Of a DNA stretch of 47,327 bases, positions 26,201-34,318 are shown piece after piece; the first letter of the stretch is position 1; every line of letters starts with the position of its first letter. A program made the position numbers and the translations under genes. The notes below the pieces were generated by a model, which was not told where the DNA came from, did no database searches, and saw only the letters and a program-made list of their open reading frames with translations. The stretch is from NCBI GenBank assembly GCA_022510445.1, contig JAFLTN010000004.1, forward strand, positions 1 to 47,327, in the 5' to 3' direction. Source of the stretch: Muribaculaceae bacterium. Its GTDB lineage: Bacteria; Bacteroidota; Bacteroidia; Bacteroidales; Muribaculaceae.

Positions 26201-26620
26201 CCTGAATATGTCCCTCAGGAAAGCGAACGGATCAGCCTCTATCAGCAGCTCGACAATATGGAAAAACCGGAACAGACCGAACAGTTCCGTATGCATCTTC
26301 GGGACCGATTCGGCCCTATCCCCGAAATTTCCGAGGAACTGATAAAGGTTGTGCCGTTAAGAATGGCCGCCAGGAGACTCGGTATAGAAAGACTGGTGTT
26401 GAAAGGAGGGACAATGAGGCTCTTCTTTGTAGGCGATGACAATAAAGCCTACTATCAAAGTCCTGCATTCGGACGTGTCCTTGCATATCTGCAGGATAAT
26501 CCGCGGCGGTGTGAATTAAGGGATATAAAAGGTAAACGGTCTATAATGATCTCTGAGGTTCCCACCATAACTTCCGCCCTCGAAATCCTCGAAAAAATCG
26601 AAGACTCAAAACCGTTATAA
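23261..26620 (+). CDS. mfd: Transcription-repair coupling factor
   Basis: A DNA translocase that releases stalled RNA polymerase and recruits UvrA for strand-specific excision repair. It has 1119 residues. The N-terminal UvrB-like module includes the UvrA-recruiting region (YRRDIKYGQIDAP and VYEPGQFAVRGSILDVYSF). The RNA-polymerase-interacting domain is a CarD-like fold (ETGDYIVHVDHGIARFGG). The helicase motor has Walker A GDVGFGKTEIA, the DEEQKFGV box, TMSATPIPRTLQFSLMGARDLS, and the later LRGRVGRSNRKAFCYLL. The C-terminal regulatory D7 domain follows. It starts at GTG, overlapping the protease stop by four bases. Confidence 0.98.
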   Translation: MKLQEADRIFATPARIKALVAALEDKKIRKLSLPGLYGSAPAMLIASLPARKSPYLVVADDSDDAGYIYHDLCQIAGENNVAIFPSGYRRDIKYGQIDAPSQILRTETLDSWNRKDHPIWVVTSPEALAEKVPAPDSLADNTIFLKTGATADMNKVKIRLRELGFKETDYVYEPGQFAVRGSILDVYSFSGELPYRLDFFDDEIDSIRIFNVETQLSERKVDSVSIVPAELVNKDGNEGISLLEFTGKDTPVIARSFSWLESRVKAISSETMSAAVSITGEGDENAMQKTVNPEIFSQKLSLMKQVEFGNGAGDTSYFKPDATLSFNTSLQALYHKNFELISSSFMEFIEKGYKIFILSDTPYQSERLKAIFHDRGDNIPFTPVDRTIHEGFADHELKNCFFTDHQIFDRFHKYNLKSDRARGGKLALSLKELSQIETGDYIVHVDHGIARFGGLIKTDMNGRPQEMLKLYFQNDDMVLVSIHALHKLSKYRGKEGVPPKISKLGSGAWERLKDKTKSKVKDIARDLIKLYAERRRQKGFSYAPDSYLQHELEASFIYEDTPDQMKAITDVKSDMESDRPMDRLICGDVGFGKTEIAIRAAFKAAADSKQTAVLVPTTVLAMQHYHTFSERLKDLPVRVEFISRAKKPKEVKQILADLEAGKVDILIGTHKLIGKDVKFKDLGLLIVDEEQKFGVSVKEKLRQLKTNVDTLTMSATPIPRTLQFSLMGARDLSALNTPPANRRPIETNVSSFDDEVIKEAIEFEMSRNGQVFFISNRIENLTSIENTVRRLIPGVRIVTAHGQMPPERVEKAILDFAAHDYDVLLSTTIVENGIDMPNVNTILINNAQNFGLSELHQLRGRVGRSNRKAFCYLLVPPGSPLTPVARRRLQAIENFSDLGSGIHIAMQDLDIRGAGNLLGAEQSGFIADLGYETYQKILKESVIELKTEEFSEDFEDITEGKDEEFVADCTIESDLELRLPPEYVPQESERISLYQQLDNMEKPEQTEQFRMHLRDRFGPIPEISEELIKVVPLRMAARRLGIERLVLKGGTMRLFFVGDDNKAYYQSPAFGRVLAYLQDNPRRCELRDIKGKRSIMISEVPTITSALEILEKIEDSKPL

Positions 26621-26640
26621 AGCACCAATGAGGCGCCTGA

Positions 26641-27609
26641 TCAGTAACGTCTTTGAGTAATATAGGAGGTGTATCTGTTAATAAAGTTTCGGAAAGCAGG
26701 CCATAGCATCAGAACTTTTTCAAAAAACAAAATTCCTGCTATCGACAGAATCACCCCGCAGCTCACGTCTATGATGTAATGATGGGATGAATAAACGGCT
26801 CCGAACCAGATACCTACAGAAATAAGGACCGTGACAATTTTCCAGCCCGACGGCACTCCCCGTCTGAAGGCGTAGACCATTGCAATAAATGGATAGGCTG
26901 AATGAAGCGACGGAAGGGCTGCAAAAACATTGGCGTTTCTGGCATAAAGCATATCGAAAACTCCGAGGCCTGTCATTTCGTCGAAAGCACCGAGACCAGC
27001 CACATTCCCCGGAGTGCCGGGCACTGCATCAAATCCATATAAAGCCACATACCATGGAGGAGCGGCTGGATGAATGTAGTAACAGGCAAATCCAAGAAGA
27101 TTCACGAAAAGAAAAACCAGTGCGAAATGAAGATATAATCGGGTTTTACCGCTGAAATACAGATAGAAACCGAAAAGCAACGGCACCGGCACCCAACACA
27201 GATAGAAAAAGCCGCTCAGAAAATCGAAGACCGGATGAGTGTGAAGAGCAAAATATTCATTAGGAGTGAGAACAGAAGCTCCCGATTTTATTCCGAAAAG
27301 GTTCTTCTCCAACCCGTAGATTCCATCGGTATCTATCGGATTCACCATATAGTTTGGCAGGAGGTTCATCCAATCGTAAGACACTCCGAAAGCAATAAAA
27401 GGGAGTATGGCAATCAGGAATTTTCTTGTCGGCACTGAAATGAAAAACAGGGCACAGACCAGCAACGCCATAAAGACATGCTCGATTCTGAATCCGATGA
27501 AAAGTGCTGTGACGAGAAGCCAGAGTAAAAGGGTAACGATGCAATAGAGCGCCTCCCTGACACTTGGCAATGACCTCTTCATGGGTTTACTTAAGGCAGA
27601 GGTGCTCAT
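26641..27609 (-). CDS. PAP2-family protein, Aur1-like inositol phosphorylceramide synthase candidate
   Basis: A 322-residue protein with about six TM helices. The lipid phosphatase/transferase motifs are of the Aur1 type: FAALPSLHSAYPF (C2, PSLHS) and VYSSHHYIIDVSCG (C3, HHYxxD). Classical PAP2 phosphatases instead have PSGH and SRxxxxxH. Aur1-type enzymes move the inositol-phosphate headgroup from phosphatidylinositol to ceramide. This gene is the last of a minus-strand operon with a CDP-alcohol transferase and PgpA, matching the inositol-sphingolipid cluster of Bacteroides thetaiotaomicron (BT_1522-BT_1526, from memory). The ATG overlaps the upstream stop by four bases. The specific headgroup remains inferred. 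Confidence 0.82.
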   Translation of the reverse strand: MSTSALSKPMKRSLPSVREALYCIVTLLLWLLVTALFIGFRIEHVFMALLVCALFFISVPTRKFLIAILPFIAFGVSYDWMNLLPNYMVNPIDTDGIYGLEKNLFGIKSGASVLTPNEYFALHTHPVFDFLSGFFYLCWVPVPLLFGFYLYFSGKTRLYLHFALVFLFVNLLGFACYYIHPAAPPWYVALYGFDAVPGTPGNVAGLGAFDEMTGLGVFDMLYARNANVFAALPSLHSAYPFIAMVYAFRRGVPSGWKIVTVLISVGIWFGAVYSSHHYIIDVSCGVILSIAGILFFEKVLMLWPAFRNFINRYTSYITQRRY

Positions 27610-28277
27610 TTTTTAAGTTGTAGGTAGCAGTGACGGATTCTTGCTATAGCCGTCATGTTGGCAAAGAACGCTATGAATCCCATGGCGCAGGTAAGAATCA
27701 CATCAGGATTCGACCCTCCGCACTGTCCGGTGATACCGGCTGCCAACAAGGAAAGACTTGTAACCACCACTCGTTCCGGACGCTGCATGAAACCTTTCTT
27801 ACATTCAATTCCAAGACCCTCAGCCCGCGCTCTCACATAGCTTACCATTATACTTCCGATGAGTGCAAGAAAAGTAAGGATGGCTCCCCCGACACTGCCG
27901 TTGCAAATCATGAAGAATTCCACTGCTCCGAGCGTGAAAAGTTCACAATATCGGTCGAGCACCGAATCATAAAGAGCGCCGAAGGAAGAGGTCATGTTTC
28001 CTAATCTTGCCACCTGACCGTCGAGCATATCAAAAAGGGAGAATCCAATCACAAATGCTCCCGCTAAAGTCACCAGTCTATAATCGGCGTGGCCGTCCAA
28101 CGCCCTGTCAGCCGCTATTAGCAATAACACTGCCGCAGCCACATTACCTAAAAAACCTATAGTCGTCACGATGTTTGGCGTCACATGCATCTTTATGAGT
28201 AACTTCACAAAAGGATTTATCACCATATAAATGCCGTGTTGCAACGAATTGCGAGCCTCTTTTGCCTTTTCTTTCAT
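27606..28277 (-). CDS. CDP-alcohol phosphatidyltransferase, phosphatidylinositol-phosphate synthase candidate
   Basis: A 223-residue membrane protein with a perfect CDP-alcohol transferase signature, DGxxAR-x8-GxxxDxxxD, seen in DMLDGQVARLGNM...FGALYDSVLD, including the extra Asp before DG. These enzymes join CDP-diacylglycerol to an alcohol phosphate. Phosphatidylinositol-phosphate, phosphatidylglycerophosphate and cardiolipin synthases share the motif. Its neighbours, an Aur1-like PAP2 protein (overlapping ATGA) and a PgpA phosphatase, favour phosphatidylinositol-phosphate synthase, with PgpA removing the phosphate. A housekeeping PG-phosphate synthase paired with PgpA is the main alternative. 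About six TM segments are visible. Confidence 0.85.
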   Translation of the reverse strand: MKEKAKEARNSLQHGIYMVINPFVKLLIKMHVTPNIVTTIGFLGNVAAAVLLLIAADRALDGHADYRLVTLAGAFVIGFSLFDMLDGQVARLGNMTSSFGALYDSVLDRYCELFTLGAVEFFMICNGSVGGAILTFLALIGSIMVSYVRARAEGLGIECKKGFMQRPERVVVTSLSLLAAGITGQCGGSNPDVILTCAMGFIAFFANMTAIARIRHCYLQLKK

Positions 28278-28289
28278 AAAGTCATTTTT

Positions 28290-28853
28290 CTAATTCGACT
28301 TAGTGTCGAAACTCTCTTTTCCCCTTTCTGAACTGTTCCGGGTGAAATAATTAACAAATGCTATAGCCGACTCATCAAATTTACAGTTCCTGTAGACAAA
28401 ATATCTCTGCAGTAAGAAATTCCAGGCCCAGGATACTATCAGGGAGACTCCCAGGCGCGCTGCCGCATAATAACCGTCAGGTTTGAATCCTACAGTTTCA
28501 AGCCATTCCCAATGTACAAGTATATAATACACGAACTGTGTGCCGAATGAATTAAGGAGTATGCTTCCAAGCCACACCATGGCATATTTCACCATCACTG
28601 CCTTCCAGGGGCAATCCTGGGCATGGAAGGTGAATTTGTAATTGATTATGCAATTGATTATACCTCCCGCCACAGCTCCGATGGCTGTTGAAACCCATGG
28701 GGCGAAATGTGCCAGAGAAAAAAGAACGAATCCGGTGCCTAAATCCACCCAAGAAGCTGCCTGTGATGCCCCGATAGAACGGATAAAGGTAAACACCAGC
28801 GAATTACTGTTGATTACCTTATCTCCAATCCGTTTTATTTTAGAATCTTTCAA
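28290..28853 (-). CDS. GtrA family membrane protein
   Basis: A 187-residue protein with four TM helices typical of the GtrA-like family: SQAASWVDLGTGFVLFSLAHF, then STAIGAVAGGIINCIINYKFTF, whose 'NFxxNYxFTF'-like ending is a family hallmark, then two more helices, the last ending WNFLLQRYFVY. GtrA-like proteins are thought to flip lipid-linked sugars or help cell-wall glycosylation. In this lipid-headgroup operon it could translocate or modify an inositol lipid intermediate, which is inference. It sits three bases from pgpA and 12 bases from the CDP-alcohol transferase gene. Confidence 0.83.
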   Translation of the reverse strand: MKDSKIKRIGDKVINSNSLVFTFIRSIGASQAASWVDLGTGFVLFSLAHFAPWVSTAIGAVAGGIINCIINYKFTFHAQDCPWKAVMVKYAMVWLGSILLNSFGTQFVYYILVHWEWLETVGFKPDGYYAAARLGVSLIVSWAWNFLLQRYFVYRNCKFDESAIAFVNYFTRNSSERGKESFDTKSN

Positions 28854-28856
28854 CTC

Positions 28857-29366
28857 CTAATGGATTATAATTATATTGAGAATTATCAGAAGAAAGGCAC
28901 TGTATATTCCCGAAAGGATATCATCGGCCATCATGCCATATCCTCCCGGAAGTTTCTCCAGGCTTCTTATTCCCAATGGTTTGAAAATATCGAAAAACCG
29001 GAACAATGCCAAAGAAACGAATATTTCCCACCAGTATGAAATCGGGAGCCAAGACATAGGCAACAATGATATCCATTGACCCACTGTTTCATCGGCACAT
29101 GCAATCACGGGATCCTTTCCCCAGTATCTTTCCGATATGCCGCTTGCCCAGGTTCCCGCTATGGCATAAACAACGGTTGCCGCCACGGTCACCCAGAACA
29201 CCACATCGCGCGGCGCCAGCAAGAAGAGGGGCAGCCATAGGATTATCGCAAATATCGCTCCCCACGTCCCGGGTGCCACCGGAAGGAAACCAAAGCCAAA
29301 AGAGGTGGCAAGAAGCTTCGGTATTAGTGGAAATTTTCCGTTTGTCCGGCTTTCAGCCTTTTTCAC
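28857..29366 (-). CDS. pgpA: Phosphatidylglycerophosphatase A family protein
   Basis: A 169-residue membrane phosphatase with the full PgpA pattern: GFGFLPVAPGTWGA near the N-terminus, ADETVGQWI in the middle, and FRFFDIFKPLGIRSLE followed by GGYGMMADDILSG, which supply the acidic metal-binding residues. In E. coli PgpA dephosphorylates phosphatidylglycerophosphate. In the inositol-lipid cluster of Bacteroides a PgpA-like protein is proposed to dephosphorylate phosphatidylinositol phosphate instead, and the genes around it here support the same idea. The start is a GTG (CAC on the plus strand at 29364-29366), 18 bases after the preceding gene. Confidence 0.88.
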   Translation of the reverse strand: MKKAESRTNGKFPLIPKLLATSFGFGFLPVAPGTWGAIFAIILWLPLFLLAPRDVVFWVTVAATVVYAIAGTWASGISERYWGKDPVIACADETVGQWISLLPMSWLPISYWWEIFVSLALFRFFDIFKPLGIRSLEKLPGGYGMMADDILSGIYSAFLLIILNIIIIH

Positions 29367-29384
29367 TCCTTATTTCTCTTATTT

Positions 29385-29654
29385 TTATTCTTGTGGCAAA
29401 GAATCATTACCCTCTACAGTCACCGCGGGCAAAGTTTCTTCCTGAGCCTGATCCTGAACCGGGACTTCCATTGTCTGCTCAACAGGCGCCGGCTCCCTCT
29501 CTCTGTCTTTATAGCTCCAGTCTACAAAGAACCAGATAATTATACCAACAATCACGAGGCCTCCCAAAATATAGAGCCACCAATTGTTGTTCTTGATGGG
29601 ATGCCCGAACGGATCCTGGTTTCCGTTGTTGTTTTGATTGTTATTTTCTGCCAT
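29385..29654 (-). CDS. Small single-pass membrane protein of unknown function
   Basis: An 89-residue protein that I do not recognise. It has an Asn/Gln-rich N-terminus (AENNNQNNNGNQ), one TM helix (WWLYILGGLVIVGIIIWFFV, about residues 26-45) and an acidic, Glu/Gln/Pro-rich tail. It follows a very good promoter and lies 18 bases before pgpA, so it is the first gene of the lipid-headgroup operon. The plus-strand ORF at 29391-29663 is its mirror image in another frame. A scaffold or regulatory subunit for the lipid enzymes is possible, but nothing in the sequence proves it. Confidence 0.72.
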   Translation of the reverse strand: MAENNNQNNNGNQDPFGHPIKNNNWWLYILGGLVIVGIIIWFFVDWSYKDREREPAPVEQTMEVPVQDQAQEETLPAVTVEGNDSLPQE

Positions 29655-29716
29655 AATTCTTAAATTTTGTTATGGTTATTTCTTTAAAATTGTTAACGAG
29701 GCTAATTTGCCAACAA

Positions 29717-29747
29717 CAAAATTACTACTTTTATTTTATAAAACAAT
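29717..29747 (-). promoter_or_regulatory. Promoter of the lipid-headgroup operon (ATTG-N19-TAATTTTG)
   Basis: Read on the minus strand: ATTG (29747-29744), 19 bases, then TAATTTTG (29724-29717), a close match to the Bacteroidetes consensus. It starts about 55 bases before the small membrane protein gene and only about 20 bases after the stop of the tolC gene, so the two minus-strand operons are probably transcribed separately. Confidence 0.75.
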
Positions 29748-29767
29748 AATCTGTTTCAAAATATATC

Positions 29768-31051
29768 CTATCGTCCGGTCGCTATGAGGTAAGCTGAAAG
29801 AGCGGTCCGGTAGTTTCCGTAAGCTGTTATATAACGGTCTTGTGCCTCTTTATGGCTTGTTTCGGCCTCCAGAAGATCGGAAATCGTGCACATGCCCGCC
29901 TCATAATACATCCGGTTAAGATATAGGTTTTCATTACTCTGGGCAATACCCTCTTTCTCTATCTCCATTTTACGGTGAGCGGCCGTCAGATTGTTCCATT
30001 TGTCTTGCATCCCTATCATCAGTTCCTCCGATAGATTTTCAAGTTCGTTTTTTGCATTGGCCAGTTCAAGCGACCTCCTTTTCAAGGCGTAAGAGCCGCC
30101 CCACCATCCCGAGAGAGGGATCTCCACTCCTATCTGTATGGCACCAAAGTTATGGTTCTGGTCAAACAGATCATGATAATACCACCCGGCTCCGACAGCC
30201 ACTGACGGAAGATTGTTGCCCAGTTCCATCCTTTTCTCAAGTTTCTTGGCCTCCACATTCTTCTGTAAAAGACGATAGTCTGCCGTTAAAGGCAACGCAT
30301 CCGGAGCAGGCGTATAGACTTCATAAGGATAAGCCGGTATCTCTTCAGGGACCGTGCCGGTGATTTCAATATCTCCGGCAACACCGAGCCCGATATATTG
30401 GCCTAAAAGCATCTTCACCAGAAGAATTCCGTTATCAAGGTCAACCAACTCCGATTTATATGTATTGCGTTTTAGCTGTACCTTCAGAAGATCGTTTCGG
30501 GTAACAAGCCCTGCGTCAACAGCCACTTTTACCTGATAGTCAAGGGTGTCGAGCAGAGAAAGTGCAGTCAGAAGAGTCTCCTTGGTCGATTTGAGCGTAG
30601 TAAGTTTCCAAAAGAGGGTTTCGGTGGTAAGGCGCAGCTCATCGTCAGTCTGGCTTTTTCGAAGTCGCGCCACCTCCTCTCCTACTTCCGCCAGCTTATT
30701 GCCGTTGACTATGCGTCCACCTGTAAAGACCGGTTGCATTGCCTGGATTCCGGCAGCCTTGCCGTTCTTAATCAGTCCTAATTCCACAATATCAAGAAGA
30801 TTATACTGCAGAATGTCATGATTTGCCCAGAAAACCAAACCTGTGGCTGCAAACTCCGGGAAATATTTGGTAAAGGCTTCACGCTTCAGTTGAACTGCTG
30901 CCTCTATATTGTTTTTTGCCGAAATGGATTTCCGGTTTTTCTCAAGTGCCATCTCCACACATTGTTCCAATGTGAGAGGAGATCTGTTCTCTTGTGCTTG
31001 CAATCCCGAAAATAAGCAAAGCAGCAAAAACGGAATAATATATTTTTTCAT
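29768..31051 (-). CDS. TolC family outer-membrane efflux protein
   Basis: A 427-residue outer-membrane factor with a signal peptide (MKKYIIPFLLLCLFSGLQAQ). LTLEQCVEMALEKNRKSISAKNNIEAA is the standard start of the first OEP repeat, followed by long coiled-coil helices. The second repeat ends ISDLLEAETSHKEAQDRYITAYGNYRTAL. The protein forms the trimeric channel-tunnel of a tripartite pump. The ORF-track start is a TTG; the ATG three codons later (31051) begins the signal peptide and is preferred. It is the last gene of an adaptor-pump-channel operon, 52 bases after the RND gene. Confidence 0.93.
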   Translation of the reverse strand: MKKYIIPFLLLCLFSGLQAQENRSPLTLEQCVEMALEKNRKSISAKNNIEAAVQLKREAFTKYFPEFAATGLVFWANHDILQYNLLDIVELGLIKNGKAAGIQAMQPVFTGGRIVNGNKLAEVGEEVARLRKSQTDDELRLTTETLFWKLTTLKSTKETLLTALSLLDTLDYQVKVAVDAGLVTRNDLLKVQLKRNTYKSELVDLDNGILLVKMLLGQYIGLGVAGDIEITGTVPEEIPAYPYEVYTPAPDALPLTADYRLLQKNVEAKKLEKRMELGNNLPSVAVGAGWYYHDLFDQNHNFGAIQIGVEIPLSGWWGGSYALKRRSLELANAKNELENLSEELMIGMQDKWNNLTAAHRKMEIEKEGIAQSNENLYLNRMYYEAGMCTISDLLEAETSHKEAQDRYITAYGNYRTALSAYLIATGR

Positions 31052-31103
31052 CCTGATCAAAATTTAATTGCCCTTGCGTTTCAACGTTATTTTGCAACGG
31101 GTC

Positions 31104-34100
31104 TTAGAGAAGATGCGTTTCGAGGGGTTCCTGCAACGGTTGGTCAGCACCTTTTATTCTCTCTTTTATCATACCGTAAGCCACAGGAATCACTGTCAAT
31201 ATAAATATCATTGTGATGGGAGTACCCCAGAAAATCACCACTCCCATAGGTTTCCATAAGGCACTGTCACCTATAATCATCGGGAGCACACCCATTGTAG
31301 CGGCGGCGGAAGTGAGGAAAATTGGCCTCATTCTTCTCATGGAAGCATGATAGATGGCATCTTTTGAGGTCATTCCCTGGTTTCTGAGTTCCTCGGCATA
31401 ATCCAGCAACACAATGGCATTTCTAACAAGGATACCCATCAGTGAAACTATCCCCAGCACACAAGTCAGTGAAATACTCACCGACTGTATTCTAAGTCCG
31501 ATGGCCGCTCCCGGGATTGTAAGCAACAGACACAGGAGAAGGAGAACTGCCGTATCCACCTGTGCATAATGCAACATAAGTATAAAGAATATGATAACCA
31601 CAGCGATCACGAGTCCCAATCCTATTTCCGGAAGGGTTTCCATAGTGTTCTCCCAATCGCCTCCTCTTGTCATGGTCACACCCTCCGGGATCTCAATCTT
31701 GGATACAATGCTGTCCATTAACGCTTCGGTGCGTTCTATCACGTTGATATCCCTCTGCACGTCAGCCAGCAAAGAAACAGTCGGGACTCCGCTGTAATGG
31801 GTCAGGGTTCCGGGATTTACTTGTCCCCGCAATCCGGCAACCTGACTTAGAGGCACATGGCCTATAAGGTTCACCGGCACAGGTTCATCCATCAGTTGTT
31901 CGGGTGTACCTGCATTTGCTCCTGAAGTCTTAAGCACCACCGGTATTCCATAGTCACCCTCCCACATTGTGGCGGCAGGGAGTCCCGGACTATATCTCAT
32001 GGCAAGCGTAGCTTCAAGAATTGTCGGATTGAGTCCGAGCCTCTGCGATCTCACGGGATCAAGCTCCACAAGAGCCGACATGAGGGGATTCCCAAGTGAG
32101 GAATGGACATTCCTCAACCCCGGCACATTCCTTGCTATTCCGATCACGGAATCGCAAATCTGAGCGAGTTTTGACTGGTCTTCTCCGGAAAAACGGATTT
32201 CAATCGGATTGGCGGCAGTGGAATAGCTCAATTGCTTGAAACGTATAAGGGCATCTGCAAACCAACCTTCATATTTGTCGGTATATCTGTTTAATACATC
32301 AATTGTGGCCTGATTGCTCTTTGTGTTCACTATGAACTGTGCATAATTCGGCCCTCCTATCTGAGGAGCGTAGGTGGTCTGGAAACGTGGTGATGAACAT
32401 CCGTGAAAAGATGCGATCGAAACAACCTCCGGATCTTTTGAAAGTATTCTTTCCAGAGAATCTGCAATTTCAGAGGTTTTCTCCAAAGATGTTCCGGTGG
32501 GCATGAATATCTCTACGGCAAACTGATTTCTTTCCGCAATCGGCATCAGCTGCATCGGAGTCTTAACAAACAGCAATCCGCCTAAAATCACACACAATAC
32601 ACCGGTGGCTATGGTGGTTTTCGGCCAAGCGAAACATAGTCTTATCAAACCGTCATAACCTTTCTGCATCACGGAAAAAATTGTGAATTTCTTCTTGCCG
32701 GTCTTCAGAGCCTCCTCCTGAAGCTTATATATAGGTTTCTTGATCAATTTATACTGAAGAAAGGGCACAAGTAATTCGGCGATAATTAGCGACACAAACA
32801 GAATGATTGTAAGTCCCCACGGAAAGTCATTGAGAAAATCACGGAACATTCCCTTGATAGTAAACAGGAATGGGAAGAATGTAATGGATATGGCAAGTGT
32901 TGCCGAAAAAATGGCTTTAAAAAATTCGGTTCCGGCACGCAGGGTCGCTGTGAAATGATCAATCCCTTCTGATATAAGTTCCACATAATCATCGATAATC
33001 ACCACAGAGTTGTCAACAATCATACCAAGCGACAGAATAAGACACGCAAGTGTCACCGTGTTCAGCTCAATCCCGAAAGCGTAGAAGAGGGCCAAAGATA
33101 TGAATATGGAGATAGGGATTGTCATGGCTGCAATCAATGCCACCTTTAACGGGAGCAATATCATTATGACAACCACTACCGCTATCACTGCAATCAGAAG
33201 TTCCACCAAGAAATAATTCACCGAACTGTTTACAACTACGGGTTGGTCGGTTATGTTGAAGAGGGTCACCGATTCCGGCAGGCTTTCCTTAAACTTATCA
33301 ATCCTTGATTGAACCTCTTTTCCCATTTCCACCACATTATAACCATCTTTCATCCCGATGCTCAGAAGGATACATTTCTTGAAATTGTTGGTTATATAGC
33401 TTTCCGGTTTGGGATATTCCCGCTTAATTTCAGCTATGTCTCTGAGCCTTAGTAGATTCCCTTCAGGAGGACTCATCACCACCATATTTGCCACATCCTC
33501 AAGGTTCCTGACCGCGCGGGCCACATAAACCGGAGTGGTGAAATCCCCCTGCTTCAGTTCTCCGCCTGTCGTCTTGAATCCCTGTGCGAGCAGAGTGGCG
33601 CCGAGGGTCCCTTCATTCAATGCATAATGCTGGAGTTTCTTCGGATCCAGATAGACCGAGACCTGTTCTTTCTGTTCTCCGGTAACCGTCATACTGCCGA
33701 CACTCTCCACCGGTCTAATCGCATCCTTAAGCCTTTCCATGTAATCATGAAGCTCCCGGTAAGTCTTGTCGGCACTCTGCATTGTGATCAGAAGAGAGGA
33801 AGTAGCTCCGAAATCGCTTATTGTCTCTACTGCGAGCACTCCCGGAGGCAGTTTCAGCTTCTCCTGCTCCATTCCGATCTTGAATTCATTCCAGAAACTG
33901 TCGGTGTCTTCAGTGTCGGCATCAAGTTCCACAAAAATTATCACCATTCCTGAAGTGACCTGAGCATGAGTCTTTCCCTTGTTCACCTCCTTATATGAAA
34001 AGATATAATCTTCAAGAGGCTTCAGCACCTCCTCTTCCATCTGGCGGGTGGAAGCTCCGGGATAAACCGCCGCCACAACTCCCTCCCTGATTGTGAAGGA

Positions 34101-34310
34101 AGGAAACTCCTGTTTCTGCATCTCATAAAGAGCATACACTCCCAAAGCCATCAGCATTGACAGGATCAGAATAATTTCCTTGCTGTATTTCATTCCCATC
34201 TTCACGATGGGGTTCGCCTTCGGAGCTCCCGGAGGAGCATCGTGGCCTTGCTGGAAATCGGCGGAATTAACCTGTTGGCTGCTATTGTTGTTATCAGTTT
34301 CCATGGTCAT
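31104..34310 (-). CDS. RND family efflux pump, inner-membrane transporter
   Basis: A 1068-residue proton-driven RND transporter. It has an unusual ~45-residue hydrophilic N-terminal extension rich in Asn, Ser, Gly and Pro before the first TM helix (EIILILSMLMALGVYALYEM). PSFTIREGVVAAVYPGAS and the TM4 motif GMIVDNSVVIIDDY correspond to the porter domain and proton-relay helix. Heavy-metal and multidrug RND pumps differ in this helix, and the VDNSV form does not clearly place the substrate. The C-terminal half repeats the fold and ends GTPITMIFILTVIPVAYGM. Its gene follows the adaptor by eight bases. Confidence 0.94.
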   Translation of the reverse strand: MTMETDNNNSSQQVNSADFQQGHDAPPGAPKANPIVKMGMKYSKEIILILSMLMALGVYALYEMQKQEFPSFTIREGVVAAVYPGASTRQMEEEVLKPLEDYIFSYKEVNKGKTHAQVTSGMVIIFVELDADTEDTDSFWNEFKIGMEQEKLKLPPGVLAVETISDFGATSSLLITMQSADKTYRELHDYMERLKDAIRPVESVGSMTVTGEQKEQVSVYLDPKKLQHYALNEGTLGATLLAQGFKTTGGELKQGDFTTPVYVARAVRNLEDVANMVVMSPPEGNLLRLRDIAEIKREYPKPESYITNNFKKCILLSIGMKDGYNVVEMGKEVQSRIDKFKESLPESVTLFNITDQPVVVNSSVNYFLVELLIAVIAVVVVIMILLPLKVALIAAMTIPISIFISLALFYAFGIELNTVTLACLILSLGMIVDNSVVIIDDYVELISEGIDHFTATLRAGTEFFKAIFSATLAISITFFPFLFTIKGMFRDFLNDFPWGLTIILFVSLIIAELLVPFLQYKLIKKPIYKLQEEALKTGKKKFTIFSVMQKGYDGLIRLCFAWPKTTIATGVLCVILGGLLFVKTPMQLMPIAERNQFAVEIFMPTGTSLEKTSEIADSLERILSKDPEVVSIASFHGCSSPRFQTTYAPQIGGPNYAQFIVNTKSNQATIDVLNRYTDKYEGWFADALIRFKQLSYSTAANPIEIRFSGEDQSKLAQICDSVIGIARNVPGLRNVHSSLGNPLMSALVELDPVRSQRLGLNPTILEATLAMRYSPGLPAATMWEGDYGIPVVLKTSGANAGTPEQLMDEPVPVNLIGHVPLSQVAGLRGQVNPGTLTHYSGVPTVSLLADVQRDINVIERTEALMDSIVSKIEIPEGVTMTRGGDWENTMETLPEIGLGLVIAVVIIFFILMLHYAQVDTAVLLLLCLLLTIPGAAIGLRIQSVSISLTCVLGIVSLMGILVRNAIVLLDYAEELRNQGMTSKDAIYHASMRRMRPIFLTSAAATMGVLPMIIGDSALWKPMGVVIFWGTPITMIFILTVIPVAYGMIKERIKGADQPLQEPLETHLL

Positions 34311-34318
34311 TTTCCGGT

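Noticed and set aside
29066-29539. 157-codon plus-strand ORF
   Set aside because: It lies opposite pgpA and the small membrane protein gene. Its product is Pro/Arg/Ser-rich with no motif, while the minus-strand proteins carry clear family motifs.
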